Shown piece after piece: positions 25,301 to 35,837 of a stretch of DNA of 64,000 bases. The notes below the pieces were generated by a model, which was not told the origin of the DNA, did no database searches, and saw only the letters and a list, made by a program, of their open reading frames with translations. How positions within the stretch are numbered: the stretch's first letter is position 1; each line of letters opens with the position of its first letter. This DNA is from Paenibacillus sp. FSL R10-2782 (GTDB lineage Bacteria; Bacillota; Bacilli; Paenibacillales; Paenibacillaceae): positions 2,595,001 through 2,659,000 of the forward strand of contig NZ_CP151951.1 in the NCBI RefSeq assembly GCF_038592985.1, in the 5' to 3' direction. A program made the translations under genes and the position numbers.

Positions 25301-26049
25301 AATCGTTGGGAACTCCCTATTTTCGCTTGTACGAGCTTATAGCCAAGTCCTCTAACATTTACGATAAAGCTTGGATTGGCAGGATCAGGTTCAATTCGTT
25401 CCCGGATGCGATGAATATGTACCATGACGGTATTGTCATCGCTTAATGCTTCTTCTCCCCAGACGGCTTCATATAGCTCGCTTTTGCTGAAAATTCGATT
25501 GGGGTTTTTGCATAAGAAAAGCAATAATTGGAAGACTAGCGCAGGACAGGCTACGACTGTTTGCTCAACACGAAGCTCGCCGGCTGTTTCATCGATCTGA
25601 AAATGTCCATAGTCATAAATGGCGTTCATTTTGCTGGAGGGCTGTGCAGATCCAGATTCTTTGGTTGTATTATTAATGGTCAAGTAACGCCGTAGTTGTG
25701 AACGTATGCGTGCGACAACCTCTAACGGATTAAACGGTTTGGTAATGTAATCATCGCCGCCAACAGCGAACCCAGTCAGCTTATCAAAATCAGATTCCCG
25801 AGCGGTTAAAAACAAGATGGGTGCATCCGTCGTTTGACGGAGAAACGGACATATTTCGATTCCACTGCGTCCTGGCAACATGACATCTAATATGATCAAA
25901 TCGTAGATTTTCCCTTCACAGGCAGTAATGGCCGCTTCACCGGTCATTACTGTATCGACATTTGTGTAGCCTTCCTTATGTAGGACGGTCAGCAAGAGTT
26001 CAAGAATAGATTGCTCGTCGTCGACAAGTAAAATTGCCGCATTGTTCAT
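25297..26049 (-). CDS. Response regulator, OmpR/PhoB family
   Basis: A 250-residue regulator: receiver domain 1-120 (Asp10/Asp11, phospho-acceptor Asp55 in LIILDVMLPG, Lys in YITKPF), a linker of about 20 residues and a winged-helix domain (about 150-245, SKSELYEAVWGEE, NTVMVHIHRIRERIE). Start ATG 26049 follows AAAGGAATGAAAGC. It precedes and overlaps its kinase gene (ATGA type). Three GTTA direct repeats spaced 11 bp apart at 26164-26191 lie in the intergenic region between this gene and the divergent M23 gene and are the likely binding site. Confidence 0.94.
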   Translation of the reverse strand: MNNAAILLVDDEQSILELLLTVLHKEGYTNVDTVMTGEAAITACEGKIYDLIILDVMLPGRSGIEICPFLRQTTDAPILFLTARESDFDKLTGFAVGGDDYITKPFNPLEVVARIRSQLRRYLTINNTTKESGSAQPSSKMNAIYDYGHFQIDETAGELRVEQTVVACPALVFQLLLFLCKNPNRIFSKSELYEAVWGEEALSDDNTVMVHIHRIRERIEPDPANPSFIVNVRGLGYKLVQAKIGSSQRL

Positions 26050-26163
26050 GCTTTCATTCCTTTCTTCTATATCTTTATCCCTTTCATCATATCATGATTC
26101 CTCAGAGATGAACGAAGCGTTGTTTAACGGAAGCTTGATTGTGATCTGTAGATCTGAAAAAGA

Positions 26164-26191
26164 GTTAAGGCTTAGTTAAAGTGATGTTACA
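26164..26191. promoter_or_regulatory. Three 11-bp-spaced direct repeats, likely response regulator box
   Basis: GTTAAG, GTTAAA and GTTACA begin at 26164, 26175 and 26186, exactly one helical turn apart. OmpR-family regulators such as PhoP bind hexamers with 5-nt spacers in this way. The site lies between the two-component genes and the M23 gene. Confidence 0.5.
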
Positions 26192-26261
26192 CGGGATCTA
26201 AGACCGTCTTGTTAGAATGGGGTAGATAAAATAATAATATACACAAAACGGGGGTGCAGCA

Positions 26262-27278
26262 GTGAAGAAGGCAACTAGAAAGAACAGGATAGAAATCTTC
26301 CACTATGGCAAAATGGTACTGGTGGCAAGTGCGTTTGCTGCTTTTATAACGGCATGCGGAGGAGGAGGGAGCTCGGAAGTGGCCAAAGACATACCGAATG
26401 AAACAACAAATACAAAGGACCAAACGGTAAAGCCCGAGGAGGTACCGGAAAAGCTGCTTGAGGGCAAGTATGCGGAGGTTTATGACCAATTCAGCAATGA
26501 GTTTAAACAACGACTGAGCGAAGATGATTTTGAAAAATTGGCTCCTGACTCTCTAAAAGGTGCTGATTCATTTAAGCAGGCGTCAGTCATGAAACTCAAT
26601 GGCAGCGAACAACGTTCATGGATAAGCGACTCAGGGAAAATAGGGCTGATCACTGTTTTTGATGAGAAAGGAACTATATTGGGGCTTCAAGCCAAGAAAC
26701 TTTCCCCTTCGCCGGAAACAGACAATCGCCTGACCAAATTCAAATACGATTGGCCATTGAAGGGGGAATGGTTTGTTACCTGGGGGGGAACCAATGCGCT
26801 TGTGAATTACCACTATGAATATGAAAGCCAGCGATATGCCTATGACCTTATACAGAAAAAAGATGGCTATTCCTATAAAGGTGATCAGCTGAAAAATACA
26901 AGCTATTATGCTTTCGGCCAACCGATTCTTGCGCCGGCAAGCGGAACCGTGGTCTCGGTTGTAAATAACATTCCTGATAACGAACCTGTCGGCGTGATGA
27001 ACGAGAAGGTGCCTGCCGGGAATGAAGTTGTGATTGACCATGGCGGGGAATATAGCGTGCTAGCTCATATGAAGAAAGGCTCTGTTAAAGTGAAGGTAGG
27101 AGATAAGGTGAAGAGTGGCGATGAAATCGGGCTACTTGGTAATTCAGGCAATTCCAGCGAAGCCCATCTTCATTTTCAGGTGTCAGACGGTGCAGATTTA
27201 TTCAAGTCTCGTTCGATCAACATCAATTGGAAAAACCGGATTGCTCCTGTGCAGGGAGAGACAATAACAGCCGAGTAA
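26262..27278 (+). CDS. Lipoprotein with DUF3887-like and M23 peptidase domains
   Basis: A 338-residue secreted lipoprotein. Start is GTG 26262 with GGGGGTG upstream. The N-terminus has a basic region, a hydrophobic core and the lipobox FITAC (Cys32). Residues about 55-125 (LLEGKYAEVYDQFSNEFKQRL) resemble DUF3887, and 150-330 is an M23 metallopeptidase-like fold with YAYDL, APASGTVVSV, GNEVVIDHGGEYSVLAHMKKG and HLHFQV. The usual HxxxD begins with Gln-Arg (QRYAYDL) rather than His, so the first zinc ligand may be missing or provided elsewhere; activity on cell-wall peptide is uncertain. It is divergent from, and probably controlled by, the two-component system. Confidence 0.85.
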   Translation: MKKATRKNRIEIFHYGKMVLVASAFAAFITACGGGGSSEVAKDIPNETTNTKDQTVKPEEVPEKLLEGKYAEVYDQFSNEFKQRLSEDDFEKLAPDSLKGADSFKQASVMKLNGSEQRSWISDSGKIGLITVFDEKGTILGLQAKKLSPSPETDNRLTKFKYDWPLKGEWFVTWGGTNALVNYHYEYESQRYAYDLIQKKDGYSYKGDQLKNTSYYAFGQPILAPASGTVVSVVNNIPDNEPVGVMNEKVPAGNEVVIDHGGEYSVLAHMKKGSVKVKVGDKVKSGDEIGLLGNSGNSSEAHLHFQVSDGADLFKSRSININWKNRIAPVQGETITAE

Positions 27279-27303
27279 TTTCAAAAAAATTCAAACGCTC
27301 AGG

Positions 27304-27347
27304 CAAAGGTTGATCTTCAGTTTTATGATGATCAACCTTTGTTTTTT
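27304..27347 (+). terminator. Terminator after the M23 gene
   Basis: CAAAGGTTGAT (27304-27314) and ATCAACCTTTG (27331-27341) form a perfect 11-bp stem followed by TTTTTT. Confidence 0.9.
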
Positions 27348-27414
27348 GTCATCTGACAGCAAGTTATTGAAAAATATCGTCCTCATTACAAAGCAGAATG
27401 TTATTTTAAGTTCG

Positions 27415-27442
27415 TTGACAACTTGTATATACATGATATATT
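27415..27442 (+). promoter_or_regulatory. Promoter of the trehalose operon
   Basis: TTGACA (27415-27420), 16-nt spacer and TATATT (27437-27442). A TreR-type operator fills the spacer and a second one follows the -10. Confidence 0.75.
27422..27435. promoter_or_regulatory. TreR operator 1
   Basis: CTTGTATATACATG, one base short of the perfect palindrome at operator 2; located between -35 and -10. Confidence 0.75.
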
Positions 27443-27458
27443 CTTGTATATACAAGAA
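27441..27458. promoter_or_regulatory. TreR operator 2
   Basis: TTCTTGTATATACAAGAA, a perfect 18-bp palindrome that contains the TTGTATATACAA core known for TreR of B. subtilis. It overlaps the end of the -10 and the start site. Confidence 0.85.
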
Positions 27459-27461
27459 ACA

Positions 27462-27475
27462 TGAAAGCGTTATAA
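27462..27475 (+). promoter_or_regulatory. cre-like site (CcpA) in the trehalose operon leader
   Basis: TGAAAGCGTTATAA fits the consensus TGWAANCGNTNWCA at 13 of 14 positions. Placement just after the promoter would let CcpA block transcription when glucose is present. Confidence 0.5.
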
Positions 27476-27503
27476 TGTTTAATTTAGGGAGAAAGGAACG
27501 AGT

Positions 27504-29246
27504 ATGATGCAATCGATAAACAAAGCTTTGATTCATCAAGATACGGACTGGTGGCGCAAATCGGTGGTCTATCAGGTTTATCCCAAAAGCTTTAATGATA
27601 CAACAGGTAATGGAACAGGTGATATACGAGGATTAACACAAAGGCTGGATTATTTATATGAACTGGGCGTTGATATTATCTGGTTACAGCCGGTATATGT
27701 CTCCCCGCAGCGTGATAACGGGTATGATGTAGCCGATTATTGCAGGATCAACCCCGATTTTGGAACTATGAAGGACTTCGAGGAATTGAGTCAGGAGATC
27801 CAAGCACGTGGAATGCATCTGATGATAGATATTGTAGTAAATCATTCTTCGACAGAACATGTCTGGTTTCAGGAGGCACGACAATCAAGGGATAATCCAT
27901 ACAGGGACTATTACATTTGGCATGATCCTGCACCCGATGGTGGGCCCCCTAACAACTGGAAGTCTAAATTCGGTGGACCCGCTTGGCAGTATGATCAAAC
28001 AACAGATCAATATTTTCTAACCCTGTTTGACAAAACTCAGGCAGATCTAAACTGGGAAAATCCGAAAGTACGTCAGGAAGTCGTAAAACTGCTGGAGTTT
28101 TGGGCTGAAAAGGGAGTCAGCGGATTTCGGCTGGATGTGATTAATTTAATTTCCAAAGATCAGCGATTCCTGAGTGATGATCGCAGCACTGCTCCGGGCG
28201 ATGGACGCAAGTACTATACGGACGGTCCGCGCGTACATGAGTACATTCACGAATTATATGAAAAAGTATTTCAAAAGTATAATAACGTGACTGTGGGCGA
28301 GATGTCCTCTACGTCGCTGGAGCACTGCATCCGTTACTCCAATCCAGAGAAAAAAGAATTGTCCATGACCTTCAATTTTCATCATTTGAAAGTAGATTAT
28401 CCGAAGGGTCAAAAGTGGGAACTGATGCCCTATGATTTTGAAATGCTGAAAAGCCTATTCTCGGAATGGCAAATGGGCATGCAACAGGGTGGCGGCTGGA
28501 GTGCATTATTCTTTAACAACCATGATCAGCCACGAGCGATCTCCCGTTTTCTAGATGATAGCGTATACCATGCCGAAAGCGCTAAGCTGCTGGCTACCAC
28601 ACTACACGGACTTCAAGGAACGCCCTATATATTCCAAGGCGAAGAAATTGGTATGGCCAATCCGAAGTGGTCAGATATCGAAGAATTTCGAGATGTGGAA
28701 TCTCTAAATATGTATCGTATTCTGCAAGAACAGGGTAAGAGTGCTGAAGAAGCATTAAATATGATCCGGGAGCGATCCCGCGATAATTCGAGGACGCCGA
28801 TGCAATGGGATGATAGTCCAAATGCGGGGTTCACTTCAGGTACTCCCTGGATCAAGATAGATGAGCGTTATCCACAAATTAATGTGCAGGCCCAGTTAAA
28901 GGATCCGAACTCCATCTACCATCATTACCAAAAGCTGATCAGACTGCGCAAGACGGTGCAAGTCATTACCGATGGGAATTATCAGCGACTGGACGAGGCC
29001 CATCCTCAGATATATGCCTACCAACGCAGCAATGAAAAGGAGACTATGATCGTCATCTCTAATTTTAGCGGGCAGGAGGCCAAATTCCAAATACCTGATT
29101 CATGCTACTTACAACTAAAAGATCAGGCATTGGTTTCTGCTGAACTGTTAATTGGTAATACCGAACAAGCTCTTGAATTAAAGCAGTCTATCACTTTGTC
29201 CCCATATGCTTCCTATATGTGGCTCGTTCATAGACGCAGTTTATAG
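27504..29246 (+). CDS. treC: Trehalose-6-phosphate hydrolase (GH13)
   Basis: A 580-residue GH13 enzyme that splits trehalose-6-phosphate into glucose and glucose-6-phosphate in the cytoplasm. Catalytic residues are in place: Asp211 (GFRLDVIN, nucleophile), Glu266 (VGEMS, acid/base) and Asp341 (NNHDQPR). Other GH13_29 marks are VYQVYPKSF, DIVVNHSS, FGGPAWQYD and FDKTQADLNWENP. Context settles the choice over other alpha-glucosidases: it is followed by a trehalose-type PTS transporter and TreR regulator, and preceded by TreR operators. The order hydrolase-transporter-regulator differs from B. subtilis treP-treA-treR. In Bacillus the same gene is called treA. Confidence 0.92.
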   Translation: MMQSINKALIHQDTDWWRKSVVYQVYPKSFNDTTGNGTGDIRGLTQRLDYLYELGVDIIWLQPVYVSPQRDNGYDVADYCRINPDFGTMKDFEELSQEIQARGMHLMIDIVVNHSSTEHVWFQEARQSRDNPYRDYYIWHDPAPDGGPPNNWKSKFGGPAWQYDQTTDQYFLTLFDKTQADLNWENPKVRQEVVKLLEFWAEKGVSGFRLDVINLISKDQRFLSDDRSTAPGDGRKYYTDGPRVHEYIHELYEKVFQKYNNVTVGEMSSTSLEHCIRYSNPEKKELSMTFNFHHLKVDYPKGQKWELMPYDFEMLKSLFSEWQMGMQQGGGWSALFFNNHDQPRAISRFLDDSVYHAESAKLLATTLHGLQGTPYIFQGEEIGMANPKWSDIEEFRDVESLNMYRILQEQGKSAEEALNMIRERSRDNSRTPMQWDDSPNAGFTSGTPWIKIDERYPQINVQAQLKDPNSIYHHYQKLIRLRKTVQVITDGNYQRLDEAHPQIYAYQRSNEKETMIVISNFSGQEAKFQIPDSCYLQLKDQALVSAELLIGNTEQALELKQSITLSPYASYMWLVHRRSL

Positions 29247-29247
29247 T

Positions 29248-29304
29248 GTAGCAACAACCAATAGCTCCAGGTTCCTTCACTGTTATGGCAACCTGGGCTG
29301 CTAC
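29248..29304 (+). other. Intercistronic stem-loop between treC and treP
   Basis: GTAGCA pairs with TGCTAC (outer) and CCAGGTT (29267-29273) with AACCTGG (29290-29296), giving a nested hairpin in the 83-bp gap. TTTATTAATTAA follows. It may process the mRNA or partly terminate transcription. Confidence 0.5.
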
Positions 29305-29329
29305 TTTATTAATTAAGGGAGTGGGTTAG

Positions 29330-31369
29330 ATGTCGATTGAAAGAGCACAGGTGGAACGAATTATAGAAGCCGTTGGCGGCAAAGATAATATTGAGGCAGC
29401 TACCCATTGTGTAACCCGTCTGAGGTTTGCCCTCTATGATGACAAACAGGTTGATAAAGATGCATTGGATCAAAATGATTTGGTCAAAGGCCAATTTTCC
29501 TCACAAGGACAGTATCAGGTCATCATTGGACCGGGTCTGGTTGATAAGGTGTATGACGAAATGATGGCAATTACAGGCGGCAACCGGGCTTCCAAAGATG
29601 ATGTTGAAGATGCGGCCAGCAAGAAACAGAATCCTATTCAGCGTGCCATCAAGTCACTGGCAGATATTTTTATCCCTATATTGCCCGCGATTGTGACAGC
29701 AGGCTTACTGCTTGGCATTAACAATATTCTGACGGGTCAGGGGATTTTCTTCGAGGGAATGTCTCTGGTTCAGGTCTATCCTGAATGGACTGATTTTGCT
29801 GCTATTATTAATACGATCGCCAGCACTGCATTTACGTTCTTGCCCGCCTTGATCGGATGGTCGGCAGTTATCCGATTTGGTGGCAGCCCATTACTCGGGA
29901 TTGTACTTGGTCTGATTCTGGTTCATCCAAACCTGCTGAGCGCTTACAGTTATGCAGATGCAGTGACTAAGGGAACGGTTCCGGTATGGAATCTGTTTGG
30001 CTGGGAAGTGAACAAGATTGGTTATCAAGGACAGGTTCTGCCGGTTCTTGTATCCGCTTACGTGTTGGCACAAATTGAGAAATTCTTGAACAACAGAATA
30101 GCTGATTCATTTAAGCTGTTACTGGTCGCGCCGATTACATTATTAATTACGGGATTTCTTGCATTTACGGTTATCGGACCGGTTACTTTTATGATCGGTA
30201 ATGCAATTACGGGTGGACTTGTATACGTTTTCGCTCAAGCTCCTGCGCTGGGAGGGCTGATTTATGGAGGTCTTTACGCGCTGCTCGTCATCACGGGAAT
30301 GCACCATACTTTCTTGGCCGTAGACGTACAATTAATTGGAACACAGGGCGGGACCTTCCTATGGCCAATGCTGGCGCTTTCCAACATTGCTCAAGGTGCT
30401 GGTGCATTGGCTATGATGCTGGTATTAAAGGATCAGAAGGGCAAAGGGCTGGCCTTTACTTCATCCGTGTCTGCTTTTCTGGGTGTAACGGAACCGGCGA
30501 TCTTTGGGGTAAACATCCGTTATAAATATCCATTTATGTTCGGAATGATTGGTTCAGGTATTGCGGGTGTATTGCTAACGGTGAATCATGTTATGGCTTC
30601 TTCAATCGGTGTTGGGGGTATTCCAGGTTTCCTGTCTATTTTTCCTATGAACTGGGGCGTGTTCTTCATTGGAATGGCAATCGTGTTAATTCTGCCGTTC
30701 AGCTTAACTTTAGCGTATGGAAAATTATTAAATAAGCGCCAGCAAAAATCAGATCTTACTAAGGAAGAGTCGCCAAATGCTAATCATTCAACTTCTTCAT
30801 TCACAAATCAGAACAGTCCAGCTAACATACCTGCCGAGACAAAAGGCACTGACCATAAGACTTCCGCGCTCGATGTACTTGAAGTCATGACTCCGGTTCG
30901 GGGACGTATTGTGCCTCTGGAACAGGTTCCTGATCCGGCTTTTGCCGAGCGTCAGATGGGACAGGGAATTGCGGTGCAACCGGAGGAGGGTAAAATTTTT
31001 GCCCCTTTCAGCGGAAAGGTCATCCATATTATGATGAAGAGCAAGCATGCCCTGATTCTGGAACATGCGTCAGGTGTACAGATTCTGGTACATGTGGGCG
31101 TTAACACCGTGTCGCTGAAGGGTGAAGGTTTCACTATGCATGTGAAGACAGGTCAAACTGTTGAACAGGGACAATTGCTGATGGAATTCGACCGTGATCT
31201 AATCCAGGAATCCGGATACCCGGTTATTACACCAGTAATTGTTCCGGATGGTCAGGAAATGATTGAGTCCGTTGAAGAACTGCCAGGTGAGGCGAACGCT
31301 TTGCAATATATCTCTATGAAAATTCACTTAAAGGCTTTATCTGTAGACAAGAATAAATCACAAACTTAA
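29330..31369 (+). CDS. treP: PTS trehalose transporter, EIIBCA fusion
   Basis: Imports trehalose and phosphorylates it to trehalose-6-phosphate. The 679 residues hold three domains: EIIB (1-85, phospho-Cys27 in AATHCVTRLRFAL), EIIC (about 110-470, ten or so membrane helices, with MHHTFLAVDVQLIGTQGG and the GVTEPAIFGVN motif) and, after a Ser/Asn-rich linker, a Crr-type EIIA (about 515-670; His residues in LILEHASGVQILVHVGVNTV). Because EIIA is built in, no separate EIIA is needed. Start ATG follows AGGGAGTGGG. It lies between the hydrolase and TreR genes in one operon. Confidence 0.93.
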   Translation: MSIERAQVERIIEAVGGKDNIEAATHCVTRLRFALYDDKQVDKDALDQNDLVKGQFSSQGQYQVIIGPGLVDKVYDEMMAITGGNRASKDDVEDAASKKQNPIQRAIKSLADIFIPILPAIVTAGLLLGINNILTGQGIFFEGMSLVQVYPEWTDFAAIINTIASTAFTFLPALIGWSAVIRFGGSPLLGIVLGLILVHPNLLSAYSYADAVTKGTVPVWNLFGWEVNKIGYQGQVLPVLVSAYVLAQIEKFLNNRIADSFKLLLVAPITLLITGFLAFTVIGPVTFMIGNAITGGLVYVFAQAPALGGLIYGGLYALLVITGMHHTFLAVDVQLIGTQGGTFLWPMLALSNIAQGAGALAMMLVLKDQKGKGLAFTSSVSAFLGVTEPAIFGVNIRYKYPFMFGMIGSGIAGVLLTVNHVMASSIGVGGIPGFLSIFPMNWGVFFIGMAIVLILPFSLTLAYGKLLNKRQQKSDLTKEESPNANHSTSSFTNQNSPANIPAETKGTDHKTSALDVLEVMTPVRGRIVPLEQVPDPAFAERQMGQGIAVQPEEGKIFAPFSGKVIHIMMKSKHALILEHASGVQILVHVGVNTVSLKGEGFTMHVKTGQTVEQGQLLMEFDRDLIQESGYPVITPVIVPDGQEMIESVEELPGEANALQYISMKIHLKALSVDKNKSQT

Positions 31370-31428
31370 AAAGCATACAGGTCGCCAATTAAAGTAAAAG
31401 AATGCTACAATAAACGTGGTGATGAAAA

Positions 31429-32190
31429 TTGACAACGAATATTTTTCTGCAAATTTATCAGGATTATTTGGAACGAATCCGGGCAGGTGAATTAGCCTCA
31501 GGCACGAAGATACCCTCTGAAAATGAGCTGGCCAGGGAATATAATACTTCCCGTGAGACCGTACGTAAGGCACTTCACTTGCTTGCGCAAAATGGGTATA
31601 TCCATAAAATAAAAGCTAAAGGTTCCTTTGTACTGGATATCGGGCGTATGGATTTTCCAGTTGGCGGATTGGTCAGCTTCAAAGAGATGTCCGAACGAAT
31701 CGGGCGTAAATCACGGACGATTGTGCATGAGAATCGCCTGATTCCGGCTTCAGAAGAAATAATCGGTCATCTTGAACTCGACAAGCATAGGCATCTTGTC
31801 TGGGAAGTGATTCGCGCGCGTGAGATTGAAGACGAATCCGTTATTTTGGATAAAGATTATTTTCGATCAGACATTGTGCCTGTGCTTACCAAGGAGATTA
31901 GCAGCGGATCCATTTATGAATATCTGGAGAATGAGCTTCATCTTCAAATCAGTTATGCCAAAAAAGTAGTGTCCGTAGAAGAGGCAAGCGAAGAAGATCA
32001 TAAGTTGATGGATCTCAACGACTATATTCACGTGGTAGTAGTGCGCAATTATGTCTATCTGGAAGATACCACCTTGTTCCAGTACACCGAGTCAAGGCAT
32101 CGGCTGGACAAATTCCAATTTGTCAACTTTGCCAGACGTGCTCACGGGGAAGAGAAAAAATCGGATCTATCCAGAAACCCTGTCTTTTGA
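31429..32190 (+). CDS. treR: Trehalose operon repressor, GntR/HutC family
   Basis: A 253-residue repressor with an N-terminal winged helix (IYQDYLERIRAGELASGTKI, PSENELAREYNTSRETVRKAL, residues 8-55) and a UTRA ligand-binding domain (about 85-240), which in TreR binds trehalose-6-phosphate. An in-frame stop just upstream forces a TTG start at 31429; GTGGTGATG serves as the ribosome binding site. It is the last gene of the operon and ends in a terminator that overlaps its stop codon. Palindromes of TTGTATATACAA type before treC are its expected binding sites. Confidence 0.93.
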   Translation: MTTNIFLQIYQDYLERIRAGELASGTKIPSENELAREYNTSRETVRKALHLLAQNGYIHKIKAKGSFVLDIGRMDFPVGGLVSFKEMSERIGRKSRTIVHENRLIPASEEIIGHLELDKHRHLVWEVIRAREIEDESVILDKDYFRSDIVPVLTKEISSGSIYEYLENELHLQISYAKKVVSVEEASEEDHKLMDLNDYIHVVVVRNYVYLEDTTLFQYTESRHRLDKFQFVNFARRAHGEEKKSDLSRNPVF

Positions 32191-32208
32191 AGACAAGGGT
32201 TTCTTTTC
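32173..32208 (+). terminator. Terminator of the tre operon
   Basis: AGAAACCCTGTCTT pairs with AAGACAAGGGTTTCT around the treR stop codon, followed by TTTT. Confidence 0.88.
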
Positions 32209-32313
32209 TGTATAAGTTGAACTCGAAAAATGCACATTAAAACGGATAAACCTTCATGAACGGGGAAAAGAATAATACGAGCATTTTTCAAAAATGTTGT
32301 ATTAAAAAAACAC

Positions 32314-32345
32314 TTGACATGAAACGCGTTACAAAACTTAGAATC
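32314..32345 (+). promoter_or_regulatory. Promoter region with palindrome before the beta-glucosidase gene
   Basis: TTGACA at 32314-32319 is followed by TGAAACGCGTTACA (32320-32333), an operator-like palindrome, and TAGAAT at about 32339. The palindrome resembles a cre site but its CG centre is inverted, so a LacI-type operator is as likely. Confidence 0.4.
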
Positions 32346-32407
32346 TAAGATAGAAACACTTTATAACACATTAGCATAAGGGGACAAGGTCCTACCCTAG
32401 TTAATGA

Positions 32408-33853
<1,446 letters not shown>

Positions 33854-33904
33854 GATGCTGCTTGCTTGATCAAGGCAGCAATTCAACAAAATAGGGTTTT
33901 ATAC

Positions 33905-33950
33905 AGCGACCGCTTCCTGCTATTGTACAGGGAAGCGGTCGCTTAGTTTT
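33905..33950 (+). terminator. Terminator after the beta-glucosidase gene
   Basis: AGCGACCGCTTCC and GGAAGCGGTCGCT form a perfect 13-bp stem followed by TAGTTTTG. Confidence 0.88.
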
Positions 33951-34056
33951 GTTTGCATCACGATCAGGCCCTTAGCTGATAATTTTATTACTGACGAGCG
34001 ATTGTCAGAAAGGCTATGATACGGTGAGAAGCATATTCAGAAAGGAATGAACCATT

Positions 34057-34608
34057 ATGAAGCTTATGTTTGTATCGGATATTCACGGCTCGCTGCACTG
34101 GTTGCAGCTGGCACTGGAAAAGTTCAGGGAGGAAAAAGCAGACCGTCTTGTCCTGCTCGGAGACTATATGTACCATGGACCGCGTAATCGGCTACCGGAA
34201 GGGTATAATCCGGCAGAAGTGGCCGCTAAACTGAATCAGTACAAGTCGCATATTGCAGTGGCTGTACGAGGTAACTGCGATGCAGAAGTGGATCAGATGC
34301 TGCTGGAGTTCCCGATGATGGGCGGTTATGCTTTATTGTACCATGAAGGTCGGCGCATCTATATCACGCACGGACATGGCTTCAGCATTGGGAACTTACC
34401 ACCACTGGAAAAGGGGGATGTGTTCATCCAGGGACATACCCATATTCCGGTAACGGATGTGGAAAAGGGAGTCTTTGTGCTGAACCCCGGTTCGATAGCG
34501 TTGCCGAAGGAAAACTATCCTCCATCCTATGGGCTATTGGAGGGAGTGCAATTCACGGTTAAGGATTTTGATGGCGACACGATTAAAACGATCACATTTT
34601 CAATGTAA
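34057..34608 (+). CDS. Phosphodiesterase, YfcE/MJ0936 family
   Basis: A 183-residue metal-dependent phosphodiesterase of the calcineurin-like superfamily. The metal-binding motifs are all visible: DIHGS (residues 8-12), LLGDYMYHGPRN, VRGNCDAE, THGHGFS and QGHTHIP. The length and MKLMFVSDIHGSLH start match the YfcE group, whose E. coli member cleaves phosphodiesters in vitro; the natural substrate is not known. Start ATG follows AAAGGAATGAACCATT. Stands alone upstream of the agmatine genes. Confidence 0.92.
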   Translation: MKLMFVSDIHGSLHWLQLALEKFREEKADRLVLLGDYMYHGPRNRLPEGYNPAEVAAKLNQYKSHIAVAVRGNCDAEVDQMLLEFPMMGGYALLYHEGRRIYITHGHGFSIGNLPPLEKGDVFIQGHTHIPVTDVEKGVFVLNPGSIALPKENYPPSYGLLEGVQFTVKDFDGDTIKTITFSM

Positions 34609-34775
34609 TCCATTTTAGCTTGAATGGGATCCCTTCAAAACTTTTTCGATCTGATTGAGACAAAGATCATATTATTGTATGATAGGAACGGAGTCTGTCC
34701 GTCTTGTTTATTAGACAACGTTTTCCAGTTACAGAAAAGACTCAACATTATGATGAAGAAAGAGAGCTTCAATAC

Positions 34776-35807
34776 ATGCAAATTAAGGATTCACAGTATA
34801 AGATGCCGCCTGAATGGGCGCCGCATGAACGTACGTATATTTCTTGGCCTGTACAGTTTTCCATGGTTTACCCGGATATGCATGCCGATGTATGCATGGG
34901 CTACGCTGGAATTGTACGTGCCATGGCTGAGTTTGAACCAGTTACCGTGGTCGTAAATCCAGATGATCTGGAGAGCGTCCAGGTACTTGAGCTCGGGGAA
35001 CGGGTGGAGCTGCTTCCAATAGAGCATAGTGATGCGTGGCTGCGCGACAATGGTCCTACTTTTCTAACGAATGAGCATGGACAGTTGGCAGGTGTGAACT
35101 GGAAGTTCAATGCCTGGGGCGGCAAATACGCTCCGTGGGATCTGGACGATCAGGTAGCGCCGCAAATTTTAGACACGCTTGGATTACCAAGATTTGATGC
35201 ACCGCTTGTAATGGAAGGTGGCTCACTGCACGTAGACGGCGAAGGCACACTTATTACAACGGAAGAGTGTTTGCTGAATCCGAACCGCAATCCCGAATTA
35301 AGCAGAGAAGAAATCGAACGGTATGTCTGCGAATATACAGGCGTTGAGAAGATTATCTGGCTGAAACGTGGACTTAGTGGCGATGAAACGGATGGGCATG
35401 TGGACAATATTGCTTGCTTTGCTGCTCCCGGCAAGGTCATTATGCAAGTATGCGATGATCCTAAGGATGAAAATTACGAAATCACGCAGGAAAATCTGCG
35501 CATTCTGGAGCAGGCAACGGATGCAAAAGGCCGCAAGCTGGAAGTGATCCAAATTGGGCAACCACCGCGCGTGGATTTTGACGACAGCCGGTTGACGCTG
35601 AGCTATATCAACTTCTATTTTGTGAACGGCGGCATTATTTTGCCGGTGTTTGGCGGCACTGCTACTGAAAGCGATCGCGCAGCCGAGCAGGTCCTGGCCA
35701 ATGTATTTCCGGAACGTACCATTCGTACCGTGGACGGCATGGCGGTCATACGTGAAGGCGGCAACGTACACTGCACTACCCAGCAGATGCCTGCTGCAAA
35801 TAATTGA
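34776..35807 (+). CDS. aguA: Agmatine deiminase
   Basis: Converts agmatine to N-carbamoylputrescine, the first step of the agmatine route to putrescine. The protein (about 343 residues) belongs to the peptidyl-arginine-deiminase-type family: MPPEWAPHERTYISWP at the start, WLRDNGPTF (Asp), GWxWKFNAWGGKY-type core, DETDGHVDN (His/Asp catalytic) and the catalytic Cys333 in GGNVHCTTQQ near the C-terminus. I start at ATG 34776, preceded by AAAGAGAG; the longer frame upstream is not family-like. The partner amidase aguB follows after 30 bp, completing the pathway in two genes. Confidence 0.93.
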   Translation: MQIKDSQYKMPPEWAPHERTYISWPVQFSMVYPDMHADVCMGYAGIVRAMAEFEPVTVVVNPDDLESVQVLELGERVELLPIEHSDAWLRDNGPTFLTNEHGQLAGVNWKFNAWGGKYAPWDLDDQVAPQILDTLGLPRFDAPLVMEGGSLHVDGEGTLITTEECLLNPNRNPELSREEIERYVCEYTGVEKIIWLKRGLSGDETDGHVDNIACFAAPGKVIMQVCDDPKDENYEITQENLRILEQATDAKGRKLEVIQIGQPPRVDFDDSRLTLSYINFYFVNGGIILPVFGGTATESDRAAEQVLANVFPERTIRTVDGMAVIREGGNVHCTTQQMPAANN

Positions 35808-35837
35808 ACTTTATAAACATCCCCGAGGAGGACTGAC

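Noticed and set aside
32320..32333. cre site for the beta-glucosidase gene
   Set aside because: TGAAACGCGTTACA has the central CG inverted to GC against the consensus, so it is kept only as an unnamed palindrome.
34704..34775. N-terminal extension of agmatine deiminase
   Set aside because: The extra residues (MFIRQRFPVTEKTQHY...) are not family-like and lack a ribosome binding site.
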